From contig NZ_JAGSHX010000006.1 of the NCBI RefSeq assembly GCF_018138715.1, positions 992,001-1,056,000 of the forward strand: 64,000 nucleotides of DNA, written 5' to 3'. Numbering within the stretch: position 1 is the first letter of the stretch; every line of letters begins with the position of its first letter. The notes beneath the pieces were generated by a model that ran no database searches, had not been told where the DNA came from, and saw only the letters and a program-made list of their open reading frames with translations. The translations under genes and the position numbers were made by a program. This document shows positions 50,170 to 59,692 of the stretch, one piece after another. The stretch is from Streptomyces asiaticus (lineage in GTDB: Bacteria > Actinomycetota > Actinomycetes > Streptomycetales > Streptomycetaceae).

Positions 50170-53100
50170 GCCTCGGCCGCGGCGTCAGCGGGGGCCGGGC
50201 GGCCGTACCTCCAGCCGCCGCGACGAGGCGGGCGACTCCGGCCACCGTGGGAGCGGCGAACAGCTCGCCGATGTTGAGCTCGGTGTCGAGGACGGCGCCG
50301 ATCCGGGCGATGAGCTTCATCGCGAGGATCGAGTCGCCACCGATGGTGAAGAACGACACCTCGGCGCCCACTCGTTCAAGGCCGAGAACCTCGCGGTACA
50401 GGCCACAGAGGATCTCCTCGGTCGGCGTGGCGGGACCGCGCCCGCCGGCGTCGGAGAAGTCGGGGGCGGGGAGGGCGGCGCGGTCCAGCTTGCCGTTGAC
50501 GGTGACCGGCAGGGCGTCCAGGGCGACGACCGCGGCGGGGACCATGTGGTCCGGCAGCCGCTCGGCCACGTACTCCCGCAACCCCGCAGTATCCACATCC
50601 CCGTCGGGGACCACGTACGCCACGAGCCGCTTGTCACCGGGGCGGTCCTCCCGTACGACCACGGCGACCTGCCCGACACTCCGATGCCCGGCGAGAACCG
50701 CCTCGATCTCACCCGGCTCCACCCGGAAACCACGCACTTTGACCTGGTCATCAGCGCGCCCACCGAAGACCAGCTCACCATCGGCCGTCCATGTGGCGAG
50801 GTCGCCGGTGCGATACATCCGCCCGCCCGTGAACGGACACGCCACGAAGCGCTCCGCCGTCAGCCCGGGGCGGCCGAGGTAACCCCGCGCGAGCCCCGGC
50901 CCCGCGACATACAGCTCACCCGCCACGCCTTCGGGCACGGGTCGCAGAAACTCGTCCAGCACGAACACCCGCGTATTGGCGATCGGACGGCCGATCGGCA
51001 CCGGCCCGGACGGCTCCAGAGGCCCACTCATCGTCGCGCAGACCGTGACCTCGGTCGGCCCGTACGCATTGACCATCCGACGGCCCGGTGCCCACCGCTC
51101 CACCAGCCCCGGCGGACACACCTCACCCGCCACCACCAACGTCCGCAAACTCCCCGGCAGCTCCTCCACCGTCGCCAGCACCGACGGCGGCACCGTCACA
51201 TGCGTCACACCGAACTCCGCCACCGCCTCACTCAACGACCGCTTCGGCGGCAACCTGTCCGCACCCGCCATCACCAACGCGCCACCCGAAAGCAACGCCA
51301 TACACATCTCCGACACCGCGGCGTCAAAGCTCAACGACGCCAACTGCAACACCCGCGCATCAGCACCCACCGCAAACCGCTCGATCTGCGCAACCGCCAA
51401 ATTCCCCAGGCCACGATGCGTCACCGCCACACCCTTCGGCCGCCCCGTCGACCCCGACGTATAGATCACATACGCCACATCATCGACACCCACCGAAACC
51501 GCAGGCACAGACTCCGCCACCACCTCAGACGGATCCCACACCAAGCACTCCACCCCGACCGGAACCAACCCCCGAGTCCCCTCCGAGCACACCACCAACA
51601 CCGGCCCGGCATCCTCGACCATCCACCCAATCCGCTCCACCGGATACGCCGGATCCACCGGCACAAACCCCGCCCCGCCTTCACCACCCCCAACAACACC
51701 GCCACCACATCCACCGACCGCTCCAACACCACACCCACCAGATCACCGCACCCCACACCCCGCGCAGCCAACACCCCCGCCACCCGATCCGACCGACCCC
51801 CCAACTCCGCGTACGACCACTCCTCACCACCCGCACCCACCACCGCCACCGCACCCGGCGAAACGGCCACCCGCGCATCGAACAACTCACCCAACGGCCC
51901 CACCGGCACAACCCGGTCAGTCGCGTTCCACCCCTCCACCACCCGCGCCCGCTCACCGCACCCCAGCACCTCGATCTCGCTCACCCGAGCCGCCGGATCC
52001 GCCGCCATCTGCTCCAGCACCCGCACCAGCCGCCGTACCACGCCCCGGGCGGCGTGCTCGTCGAACGCGTCCGGGCGGTAGTCCAGCCAGAACTTCAGCT
52101 CGTCCGCCGGGTCCACCCCCAGCGTCAGCGGGAAAGTGGTGGCCATCCGGGTCGTGCTGTCCGTCAGTCGCAGCGGGGCGGCCGGTCCGGTCTCGCCCGC
52201 GTGGAAGTTCTCGAAGGCCATCAGGGTGTCGAAGGTGGCGCCAGGTCCGGCCAGGCGCTGGATCTCCTTGAGGCCGAGGTGCTGGTGGTCGAGCAGCGCC
52301 GACTGCTGGGCCTGCACCGCGCCGAGCAGGCGGGCGATGGAGTCTGCTGGGCGCAGCCGGACCCGTACGGGGATGGTGTTGATGAAGAGCCCCAGCATGT
52401 CCGCCATCCCCGCCAGCTCCGGCGGGCGGCCGGCCACCGCGGCGCCGAACACCACATCGCTGCGGCCGGTGAGCTTGCCGACGATCTGGGCCCAGGCCAC
52501 CTGGAGCACGGTGTTCAGCGTGACGCCGTGGCCTCGGGCGAGCTCTCGCAGCGCACCGGCCAGATGGTCGCCGGTCTCGGCGAGGACCTTGCGGGTGAGG
52601 ACGGGTTCGGCGTTCGGATCGAGCGCGGCGACCGTCGTCGGCCCGGACACGCCATCCAGCGCCCGCTGCCAGGCGGCACGCGCCGCGTCCCGGTTCTGGC
52701 GGCGCAGCCAGGCCAGATACTCGCCGTAGGGCGTGGTCGGCGCCAGTGCGCGGATGTCGCCGCCGGGGGCGCAAGCGGCCCACAGCTCGCGGATGAGGAT
52801 CCGCAGCGACCAGCCGTCGAGCACGATGTGGTGCAGGGTCACGACCATGCGGTGGCGGTCGCGGCCGGTCTTCACCAGCAGGATTCGTGCCAGGGGCGGG
52901 GCGGTGAGGTCGAAGCGGCGGGCCCGTTCCGCGCTTTCCAGACGGTCCGCCCGGTGCCGCGCCGCCTCGGCGCCGAGGTGCGACAGGTCCACCTCGCGCC
53001 AGGGCAGGGTGACGTGGCGGACGATCACCTGGACGGGTTCGTCCACGCCGACCAGGCGGCGGAAGCCGGTGCGCAGACTGCCGTGCCGTTCGACGAGCGC

Positions 53101-56100
53101 CTGCCAGGTGGCGCGCAACTTCCCGGCGTCCAGGGGCCCTTCGATCTCCAGGACCTTCTGTTCGACATAGATGTCCCGCTCCCGCTCATCGAACATCGCG
53201 TGGAAGAGCAGGCCCTCCTGGAGGGGTGACAGCGGCAGTACATCGACTACGCCGCCCGCCACCTCGGCCTCGAGCTCCTCGATCTGGTCCTGGTCGAGTG
53301 CCATCAGCGGGAAGTCGGATGGCGTATGGCCACCGCCGGTGTGTGCGGCGAGGCCGGACAGCGTCTCCGCCCACGCTTCGAGCAGGCGTCGGGCGGCCGG
53401 TGCGGTGAGGAGGGGCTCCGGCCAGTCCAGGCTGAGGACCAGTTCGGTTCCCTCGAGACCGGCCGCCGCTTCGAGCGGGTGGGTGGGCGGCCGGTCGTCG
53501 TCGCCCGGGGCGGTGAAGCCGAGCTGCGGGGTGGGCAGGGCGGCGAGCGTGGCGGCGGTGTCGGGGTTGAGGTGGCGCAGCAGGCCGTAGCCGAGTCCAT
53601 CGCCGGGGACGACCCGCAGCCGCTCCTTGATCTGCTTCATGGCCCGGCCCGCGGCAGGCCCGCCGAGGCGGATCTCCGCGAGGTCGAGGGCCCCGGTGTC
53701 GAGCCGTACGGGGTGCCTGTGGGCGAACGAACCCACGGTGCGGGAGAGATCGGCGCCACTGCCCAGGGCGGCACGTCCGTGGTCCGGCACCGCCATGTCC
53801 ACGAGGAAGCCACCGGCCCGGTCCTGGCCGTCGCGCCAGGCGGCGAGGGCCACGGTCAGCCCGGTCAGCAGGACGGTCTCGGCGCCGGTGTGGAACGCGT
53901 CCGGCAGGGCGGTCAGCACCGCCGCCGTGGTGTCGGCCGGGATGCGTACGGAGGCGCACCGCACCGGAGCGTTCGCATCGCGGGCCGGGTCGGCGGGCCG
54001 GGTGGTGAGCAACGGGTCGCCGGCGGCGAGGAGTTCGGTCCAGGCGGGCAACTCCGCACGCCGTTGGGCGCTGTCGGCCTGCGTGGCCAATGCCCGTGTC
54101 CAGTGACGGAACGACGTCGGCACCGACGCGATCTCCCGCCCCGCGATCGCGGCGGCCATGTCCTCCAGCACGATCCCCCAGGACATCGCGTCGACCACCA
54201 GCCGGTCCGCTACGACGAGCAGCCGCCCGGGCGCGTCCGGCCCGCTGTCGCACCACACGGCACGGGCCATCACCCCGGCCCGCCGGTCCAGCCGCCGCCC
54301 GGCCTCGGCCGACTCGGCGGCGAGCAGCTGCTGGAGCCGATCGGCGTCCATGCCTGCCGTCGCCACCCGCCGCGTCCACGGGCGGACGGACACCGAGCCC
54401 GCCGGGGGTACGGTCAGCCGCCGCTCCGGCGTGGTCTCCAGCCGGGCCCGCAGCATGTCGTGGCGATCGACGACGGCCTGTAGCGCACGGGCGATGTCGT
54501 CCAGGTCGAGCCCGGCCGGGACGTCCAGCACGGCCGACCGGAATCCCGCGGCCCTCTCGGGTCTCGCGGGCCCCTGAAGTCCTTCGTGGTCCAGCAGTTC
54601 GTGCATGGCCGGGGAGAGCGGCAGATGTCCGGCGCCCCGCGCCCGGTCACCTGTCGCGGCGCTCTCGTCCAGCGGTTCGGCGATGTCGGCGAGGCGGGCC
54701 GGGGTGGCGAGCTCGAACACCTGGTACGGGGCGATCACCAGCCCGGCGCGCCGGGCCACCGACACCAGCAGCATGGTCAGAATCGAATCGCCGCCGAGCT
54801 CGAAGAAGGATGCCTCCGCGCTGACCCGCTCCAGGCCGAGGATCTCGCCATAGAGCCGGCACAGCACCTCTTCGGTGGGCGTCCGCGGACCACGGCCCTC
54901 GGCGGCGTCGGTGAAGTCGGGGGCGGGGAGGGCGGCGCGGTCCAGCTTGCCGTTCACCGTGACCGGGAGCGCGCCCAGCGCGACGACCGCGGTGGGCACC
55001 ATGTACTCCGGCAGCCGCTCGGCCACGTACTCCCGCAGCCCGCCGGTGTCCACATCCTCGTCAGGGACGACGTAGGCGACGAGCCGCCGGTCCCCGGGGC
55101 GGTCCTCCCGTACGACCACGGCGACGTGGCCGACACTCCGGTGCCCGGCGAGAACGGCCTCGATCTCCCCCGGCTCCACCCGGAAACCCCGCACCTTGAC
55201 CTGCTCATCGGCCCGGCCACCGAAGACCAGCTCACCGTCGGCCGTCCGCCGGGCGAGGTCGCCCGTGCGATACATCCGCCCGTCCGCGAACGGGCAGGCC
55301 ACGAACCGTTCCGCCGTCAGCCCCGGGCGGCGCAGATAGCCCCGTGCGAGCCCCGGCCCCGCGACGTACAACTCGCCCAGCACGCCCTCGGGCACCGGCC
55401 GCAGGCGCTCGTCCAGCACAAACACCCGTGTGTTGGCGATGGGCCCGCCGATCGGCACCGGTCCGAACGGCTCCAGAGGCGCGCTCATCGTGGCGCACAC
55501 GGTGACCTCGGTCGGGCCGTACGCATTGATCATCCGACGGCCCGGCGCCCACCGCGCCACCAGCGCCGGCGGGCACACCTCACCCGCCACCACCAGCGTC
55601 CGCAGGCTCTCCGGCAGCTCCTCCACCGTCGCCAGCACCGACGGGGGGACGGTCGCGTGCGTGACGCCGTATTCCGCCACCGTCCCGCTCAACGACCCTT
55701 GCGGCGGCAACCTGTCCGCACCCGCCATCACCAACGCGGCACCCGAAAGCAACGCCATGCAGATCTCGGACACCGCGGCGTCGAAGCTCAACGACGCCAG
55801 TTGCAGCACCCGCGCATCGGCGCCCACCGCGAACCGCTCGATCTGCGCGGCCGCCAGGTTGCCGATGCCACGATGCGTCACGAGCACGCCCTTGGGACGG
55901 CCGGTCGAGCCCGACGTGTAGATCACATACGCCACATCATCGGCATCCACGGACACCGGGGGCGCCGATTCACCCTCCGCGGCCGGATCCCAGACCAGGC
56001 ACTCCACCCCGGCCGGCACCAAGGCCCGCGTCTCCTCCGAGCACACCGCGAGCACCGGCCCGGCGTCCTCGACCATCCATCCGATCCGCTCGGCCGGATA

Positions 56101-56379
56101 CGCCGGATCGACCGGGACGAACCCCGCCCCGGCCTTCGCCACCCCCAGCCACACCGCCACCAGTTCGGCGGACCGGTCCAGCACCACCGCCACGAGGTCA
56201 CCGCGCCGGACCCCGTGCGCGGCCAGCGCCCCGGCGACTCGGTCCGCCCGCGCCCCCAGCTCCGCGTACGACCACTCCAGACCGTCCGCGCCGATCACCG
56301 CCACCGCGTCCGGCGACTCGGCCACCTGGGCGTCGAACAACTCGCCCAGCGGTCGCCAGGATTCGGTCGTGCCATGCAT
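45530..56379 (-). CDS. Nonribosomal peptide synthetase, modules 1-3, interrupted by a one-base frameshift
   Basis: The first synthetase of the line: A-T-E, C-A-T, C-A-T-E. It starts directly with an adenylation domain, so it has no lipid- or peptide-accepting C domain and should begin the chain with a free amino acid. The ATG at 56379 follows AGGGAGA by seven bases. The frame breaks at 51673-51676, where four C stand in place of the five in the paralogous module 6. Adding one base makes the gene 10851 bp (3616 residues) with one continuous frame. As written, the upstream part stops at 51466. Predicted residues are Tyr, Tyr and D-X. E1 lacks its catalytic residues; E3 has HHLAVDTLS and EGHGR intact. 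Confidence 0.9.
50170..53249 (-). other. NRPS module 2 (C-A-T), predicted Tyr, frameshifted
   Basis: The C domain opens [14 protein letters not shown] and keeps HHIVLDGWS. The A pocket is D-A-S-T-V-A-A-V-C-K, as in module 6. T2 reads FFTIGGDSI, differing from the usual FFELGGDS but keeping the phosphopantetheine Ser. The frameshift lies in its A domain. Confidence 0.75.
51673..51676 (-). other. Frameshift site in the A domain of module 2
   Basis: Plus strand reads CCCCGCCCCGCC here and CCCCGCCCCCGCC in the equivalent position of module 6 (about 37361-37373), with near-identical flanks. The missing C changes [12 protein letters not shown] to VKAGRGLC and abolishes the A domain between core motifs A2 and A3. 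A homopolymer sequencing error and a true mutation are both possible. Confidence 0.88.
53250..56379 (-). other. NRPS module 1 (A-T-E), predicted Tyr, degenerate epimerase
   Basis: Initiation module. The A pocket is D-A-S-T-V-A-A-V-C-K (Tyr or beta-hydroxytyrosine type). T1 has [10 protein letters not shown]1 begins [16 protein letters not shown], but its HHxxxD motif is [10 protein letters not shown] and the EGHGR motif is replaced by VPDHGR. Both catalytic residues are therefore lost, and D-configuration at residue 1 is doubtful although the next C domain is DCL-like. Confidence 0.78.
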
Positions 56380-56442
56380 GGATGTCTCCCTCTGCCGCGG
56401 TACGCGATGGCGGTGGTCGGCGCTACGTGTGCTCAGCCGTGC

Positions 56443-58572
56443 TCAGCCATGTCCGGGCGGCGGGCCGCCGGGCATCGCCCGCATGCCCGGATGAGGTCCC
56501 GGGCCCGGGAAGGGCGCAGGACCGGGCCCTGGCCCCGGGAACGGGCCGGCCCCCGGGCCCGCCGGATACGGCCCATGGGGAGGACCGACCGGAGCATGTC
56601 CGTGGGGCCCCGGTCCATGGCCATTGCCCACCGGCCCGTGGCCATGGGGCGGCACCGGCCCATGGCCATTGGGTGACGCCTCATGCCCACCCGGCCCCCC
56701 GCGCCCCGCGAACTGCGTGCGGTACAGCTCCGCGTAGAGCCCACCCAGGGCGAGGAGTTCCTCGTGGGTGCCGCTCTCCCGCACCCGGCCGCCGTCGATC
56801 ACGAGGATCTGGTCGGCGTCGCGGATCGTGGACAGCCGGTGGGCGATCACCAGGGAGGTGCGCCCCGCGAGCGCGGTCTCCAGTGCCCGTTGCAGCGCGG
56901 CCTCGGACTCGGAGTCGAGGTGTGCCGTGGCCTCGTCGAGGACGACGACCGGTGGCGCCTTGAGCAGGAGCCGGGCCATGGCGATGCGCTGTTTCTCGCC
57001 GCCGGAGAGCCGGTAGCCGCGGTCGCCGACGACGGTGTCGAAGCCGTCGGGCAGGGACTCGATCAGGCCCCAGATCTGGGCGGCCTTACAGGCGTCGATC
57101 ATCTCCTGCTCGGTGGCCTCCGGACGGGCGTAGCGGAGGTTGTCGCCGATGGTGGTGTGGAAGAGATAGGCGTCCTGGGTGACGACGCCGATGGTGTCGT
57201 AGAGGGACTCCAGCGTGAGGTCCCGGAGGTCGTGTCCGTCGATGCTGACGGTGCCTTCGCCGGGGTCGTACAGCCGGGGTACGAGATGGGTGATGGTGGT
57301 CTTGCCGGCGCCTGAGGGGCCGACGAGGGCGGTGAGCTTCCCGGCGGGCAGCCGGAAGCTCAGCTCGCGCAGGGTCCAGTCGTTCCTGGTGCGCTCCGAC
57401 CGCGGGATGGCGATCGATTCGAGGGAGGCGAGCGAGACGTCCGCGGCGGCCGGGTACGAGAACGAGACGCCGTCGAAGACGATTTCGGGCGCGCCGTCGC
57501 GGGGCAGGGCGATCGCGTCGGGCTTCTCGGAGATGAGCGGCTTGAGGTCGAGGATCTCGAAGAGCCGGTCGAAGCTGACGAGCGCGGTGACCACGTTGGC
57601 CTGGGCGCTGGAGAGCTGGTTGATGGGGCCGAAGAGCCGGGTGAGCAGCGTGGCCAGGGCCACCAGGGTGCCGATCTCGAAGGCGTCGTCGATGACGAGG
57701 CGGCCGCCGACGCCGTAGACCACGGCGGTGGCGAGCGCGCTGAGGAGGACCATCGACAGGAAGAGCAGCTTGCCGTTGACGGCGGTCAGGACGCCGAGGT
57801 CGCGGACCTTGCCGGCCAGCTTGGTGAACTGGCGCAGCTCGCGGCTGGGCCGGCCGTACAGCTTGGTCAGCAGCGCGCCGGTCACGTTGAACCGCTCGTT
57901 CATCAACGCGCCCATTTCGGCGTTCTGCTCCATCTGGGAGCGCATGAGCCGCTGGAGCCGGCGCCCGACGACCTTGCCGGGGAGGATGAAGAAGGGCAGC
58001 ACCACCAGGGAGATCAGGGTGATCACCCAGGACAGGTAGAACATCGTGATGAGGACGAACAGCAGGGTGAGCACGGCCGAGACGACCGTGGACAGCAGTG
58101 ACGTCAGGGCCTGCTGGGCCCCGACCACGTCCGCGTTGAGCCGGCTGACCAGGGCGCCGGTCTGGGCCCGGGTGAAGAACGCCAGCGGCTGGCGCTGCAC
58201 ATGGTCGAAGACCTTGGTGCGCAGTTCGTAGACGAGCCCTTCACTGACCCGGGCCGAGTACCACGCCTCGCCGAACCCCAGCAGCGCGCCGAGGACCGCC
58301 AGTCCGCCGACCGCCACGGCGATACCCACGACGACATCGGAATCATGTTCGGCGATGCCATTGTCGATGAGGTATTTGAAGAGGATGGGGACGGCCACCA
58401 CAATGGCGGCGTTCGCCACGGTCATGAGCAGCAGCAGACAGATGCTGACGCGGTACGGCCGGGTATACGGAACTATCCGTTTCGCGGTCCCGGCTTTTAT
58501 TTTCTGCTTGGTCACCGATGGGTCGGGGCCCACCGCGCGAATCATCATCGGCCCTGGGCCGCCTATGGACAC
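56443..58572 (-). CDS. ABC exporter (fused TMD-NBD, MsbA-like) with Gly/Pro/His tail
   Basis: A 709-residue half-transporter. Six membrane helices occupy residues about 40-330. The nucleotide-binding domain follows, with Walker A GPSGAGKTT near residue 418, signature LSGGEKQRIAMARLL and Walker B VVVLDEATAHLDS near 543. The last 85 residues are a low-complexity tail of HGPG/GPGP units with many His. The GTG start at 58572 follows AGGAG by seven bases. It lies 30 bp after the MbtH gene and 63 bp before the first NRPS, so it should be co-transcribed and export the peptide. Exporters in this position are common in glycopeptide-type clusters. The His-rich tail is unusual. Confidence 0.93.
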   Translation of the reverse strand: MSIGGPGPMMIRAVGPDPSVTKQKIKAGTAKRIVPYTRPYRVSICLLLLMTVANAAIVVAVPILFKYLIDNGIAEHDSDVVVGIAVAVGGLAVLGALLGFGEAWYSARVSEGLVYELRTKVFDHVQRQPLAFFTRAQTGALVSRLNADVVGAQQALTSLLSTVVSAVLTLLFVLITMFYLSWVITLISLVVLPFFILPGKVVGRRLQRLMRSQMEQNAEMGALMNERFNVTGALLTKLYGRPSRELRQFTKLAGKVRDLGVLTAVNGKLLFLSMVLLSALATAVVYGVGGRLVIDDAFEIGTLVALATLLTRLFGPINQLSSAQANVVTALVSFDRLFEILDLKPLISEKPDAIALPRDGAPEIVFDGVSFSYPAAADVSLASLESIAIPRSERTRNDWTLRELSFRLPAGKLTALVGPSGAGKTTITHLVPRLYDPGEGTVSIDGHDLRDLTLESLYDTIGVVTQDAYLFHTTIGDNLRYARPEATEQEMIDACKAAQIWGLIESLPDGFDTVVGDRGYRLSGGEKQRIAMARLLLKAPPVVVLDEATAHLDSESEAALQRALETALAGRTSLVIAHRLSTIRDADQILVIDGGRVRESGTHEELLALGGLYAELYRTQFAGRGGPGGHEASPNGHGPVPPHGHGPVGNGHGPGPHGHAPVGPPHGPYPAGPGAGPFPGPGPGPAPFPGPGPHPGMRAMPGGPPPGHG
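56446..56706 (-). repeat. Low-complexity His/Gly/Pro-coding tail of the ABC exporter
   Basis: The 3' end of the exporter gene encodes units such as NGHGPVPPHGHGPVGNGHGP and PFPGPGPGPAPFPGPG. On the plus strand this appears as repeated CCATGGCC/GGGCCC-like blocks. About eleven His residues lie within the first half of the tail. Confidence 0.8.
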
Positions 58573-58602
58573 GACGCTCTCCTCGGCTTGGGTCGGTCCG
58601 AC

Positions 58603-58809
58603 CTATGTGAGCTGGTCGATGAGGCTCTTGGGGCGCATGTCGCGCCAGTTCTCCTCGATGTAGTCCAGGCAGTTCTTGCGGGCGTCCTCGCCGAATACGA
58701 CGCGCCAGCCGGCCGGTACCTCGGCAAAGGCGGGCCACAGCGAATACTGGCCCTCGTCGTTCAGCAGGACCAGAAAGGAACCGTTTTCGTCGTCGAACGG
58801 ATTGGTCAT
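58603..58809 (-). CDS. MbtH-like NRPS accessory protein
   Basis: A 68-residue protein with the full family signature: [10 protein letters not shown] at the start, [10 protein letters not shown], a conserved Trp in AGWRVVFGE and the closing [17 protein letters not shown]. Proteins of this family bind the N-terminal part of adenylation domains and are needed for their folding or activity, especially for Tyr- and Hpg-type domains. The ATG at 58809 is chosen because [10 protein letters not shown] is the standard start and AAGGAG sits six bases upstream; the longer frame adds unrelated residues. It is the first gene of the minus-strand biosynthetic operon. Confidence 0.96.
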   Translation of the reverse strand: MTNPFDDENGSFLVLLNDEGQYSLWPAFAEVPAGWRVVFGEDARKNCLDYIEENWRDMRPKSLIDQLT

Positions 58810-59030
58810 CTTCACTCCTTCCAACTTCCCTGGAGCGGGCCGGAATTCAAGGTAACGAGGGCCCATCGGGAGCGGCAAGGTCGACTATTGAAGTGGCGTC
58901 CAACCGCGTATTCTCTGCACTTGGACAACGGGTGAAACCCCGCGGAAACCGGAGCCGGGGCATTCTGGATCTCGTTGTCCAGGGGGCAGGGCCGAGCAGG
59001 CCGGTTGGACAGACCGAGGAGGGGGAGCGG
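58810..59030. promoter_or_regulatory. Divergent promoter region between mbtH-like and response-regulator genes
   Basis: This 221-bp gap must hold the promoters of the NRPS operon (minus) and of the two-component genes (plus). It contains TGGACAACG at 58922-58930 and its inverted copy CGTTGTCCA at 58973-58981. GTCCAAC at 58898-58904 and GTTGGAC at 59004-59010 form a second inverted pair around a similar centre. The symmetry suggests binding sites for the adjacent OmpR-type regulator. This is inferred from the repeats only. Confidence 0.5.
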
Positions 59031-59684
59031 GTGCGCGTGCTCGTGGTGGAGGACGACCAGGAAATGGCGCAGGCGGTGGCCGTCGGCTTACGGCGGGCGC
59101 AGATGGCCGTCGATGTGGCGTTCGACGGGGCGGGCGGCCTTGAGCGGGCGCTGCTCAGTGACTACGACGTGATCGTGCTGGACCGGGATCTGCCCGGGAT
59201 GCACGGCGATGAGATCTGCTCCGAGCTGATCGCGTCCGGCTGCCGCAGCAGGGTGTTGATGCTGACCGCGGCGGCCTCGGCGGAGGATCTGGTCGACGGG
59301 CTCAATCTGGGGGCCGATGACTATCTGGCGAAGCCGTTCGACTTCCCGGTGCTGATCGCCCGGATCGGCGCCCTGGCCCGGCGGGCACATCCGGCCGTGC
59401 CGCCGGTGGTGCACCACGGCGACCTGGTGGTGGACACGGCGCGCCGCAAGGCCGCACGGGCGGGCCGGCCGCTGGAGCTGGCGCCCAAGGAGTTCGGCGT
59501 GCTGGAGCTGCTGCTGTCGGCCAAGGGGCGGGCGGTCTCGGCGGAGGAGCTGCTGGAGCGGGTGTGGGACGAGGCGGCCGATCCGTTCACCAGCGCCGTG
59601 AAGATCACCATCAGCAGGCTGCGGGCCAAGCTGGGCGAACCGCCGGTGATCGAGACCGTCGCCAAGCGCGGCTACCGGATCTGA
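59031..59684 (+). CDS. OmpR-family response regulator
   Basis: A 217-residue regulator. The receiver domain has the acidic pair in VEDDQE (Asp8, Asp9), the phosphorylation site Asp51 in VLDRDLPG, Thr in LMLTAAA and Lys in LAKPFDF. The C-terminal winged helix has the OmpR pattern (LELAPKEFGVLELLL and a closing TVAKRGYRI). The GTG at 59031 opens directly on VRVLVVEDD after a GGAGGGGGAG stretch; an upstream ATG at 58893 would add non-homologous residues across the promoter. The partner kinase starts eight bases downstream. It is divergent from the NRPS operon and probably controls it or a resistance response. Confidence 0.93.
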   Translation: MRVLVVEDDQEMAQAVAVGLRRAQMAVDVAFDGAGGLERALLSDYDVIVLDRDLPGMHGDEICSELIASGCRSRVLMLTAAASAEDLVDGLNLGADDYLAKPFDFPVLIARIGALARRAHPAVPPVVHHGDLVVDTARRKAARAGRPLELAPKEFGVLELLLSAKGRAVSAEELLERVWDEAADPFTSAVKITISRLRAKLGEPPVIETVAKRGYRI

Positions 59685-59692
59685 GGCCGACG

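Noticed and set aside
45530..51664. Treating the part after the frameshift as a separate NRPS gene starting at a GTG near 51664
   Set aside because: It would begin in the middle of an A domain between A2 and A3. Restoring one C gives one continuous gene of exact codon length.
14600..56379. A vancomycin-type glycopeptide cluster
   Set aside because: There are 12 modules and not seven, T12 is followed directly by the TE without an X domain, and no P450 or glycosyltransferase is in the window.
58893..59030. Upstream ATG start for the response regulator
   Set aside because: The extra 46 residues have no receiver-domain similarity and would cover the divergent promoter. The GTG at 59031 gives a standard N terminus.
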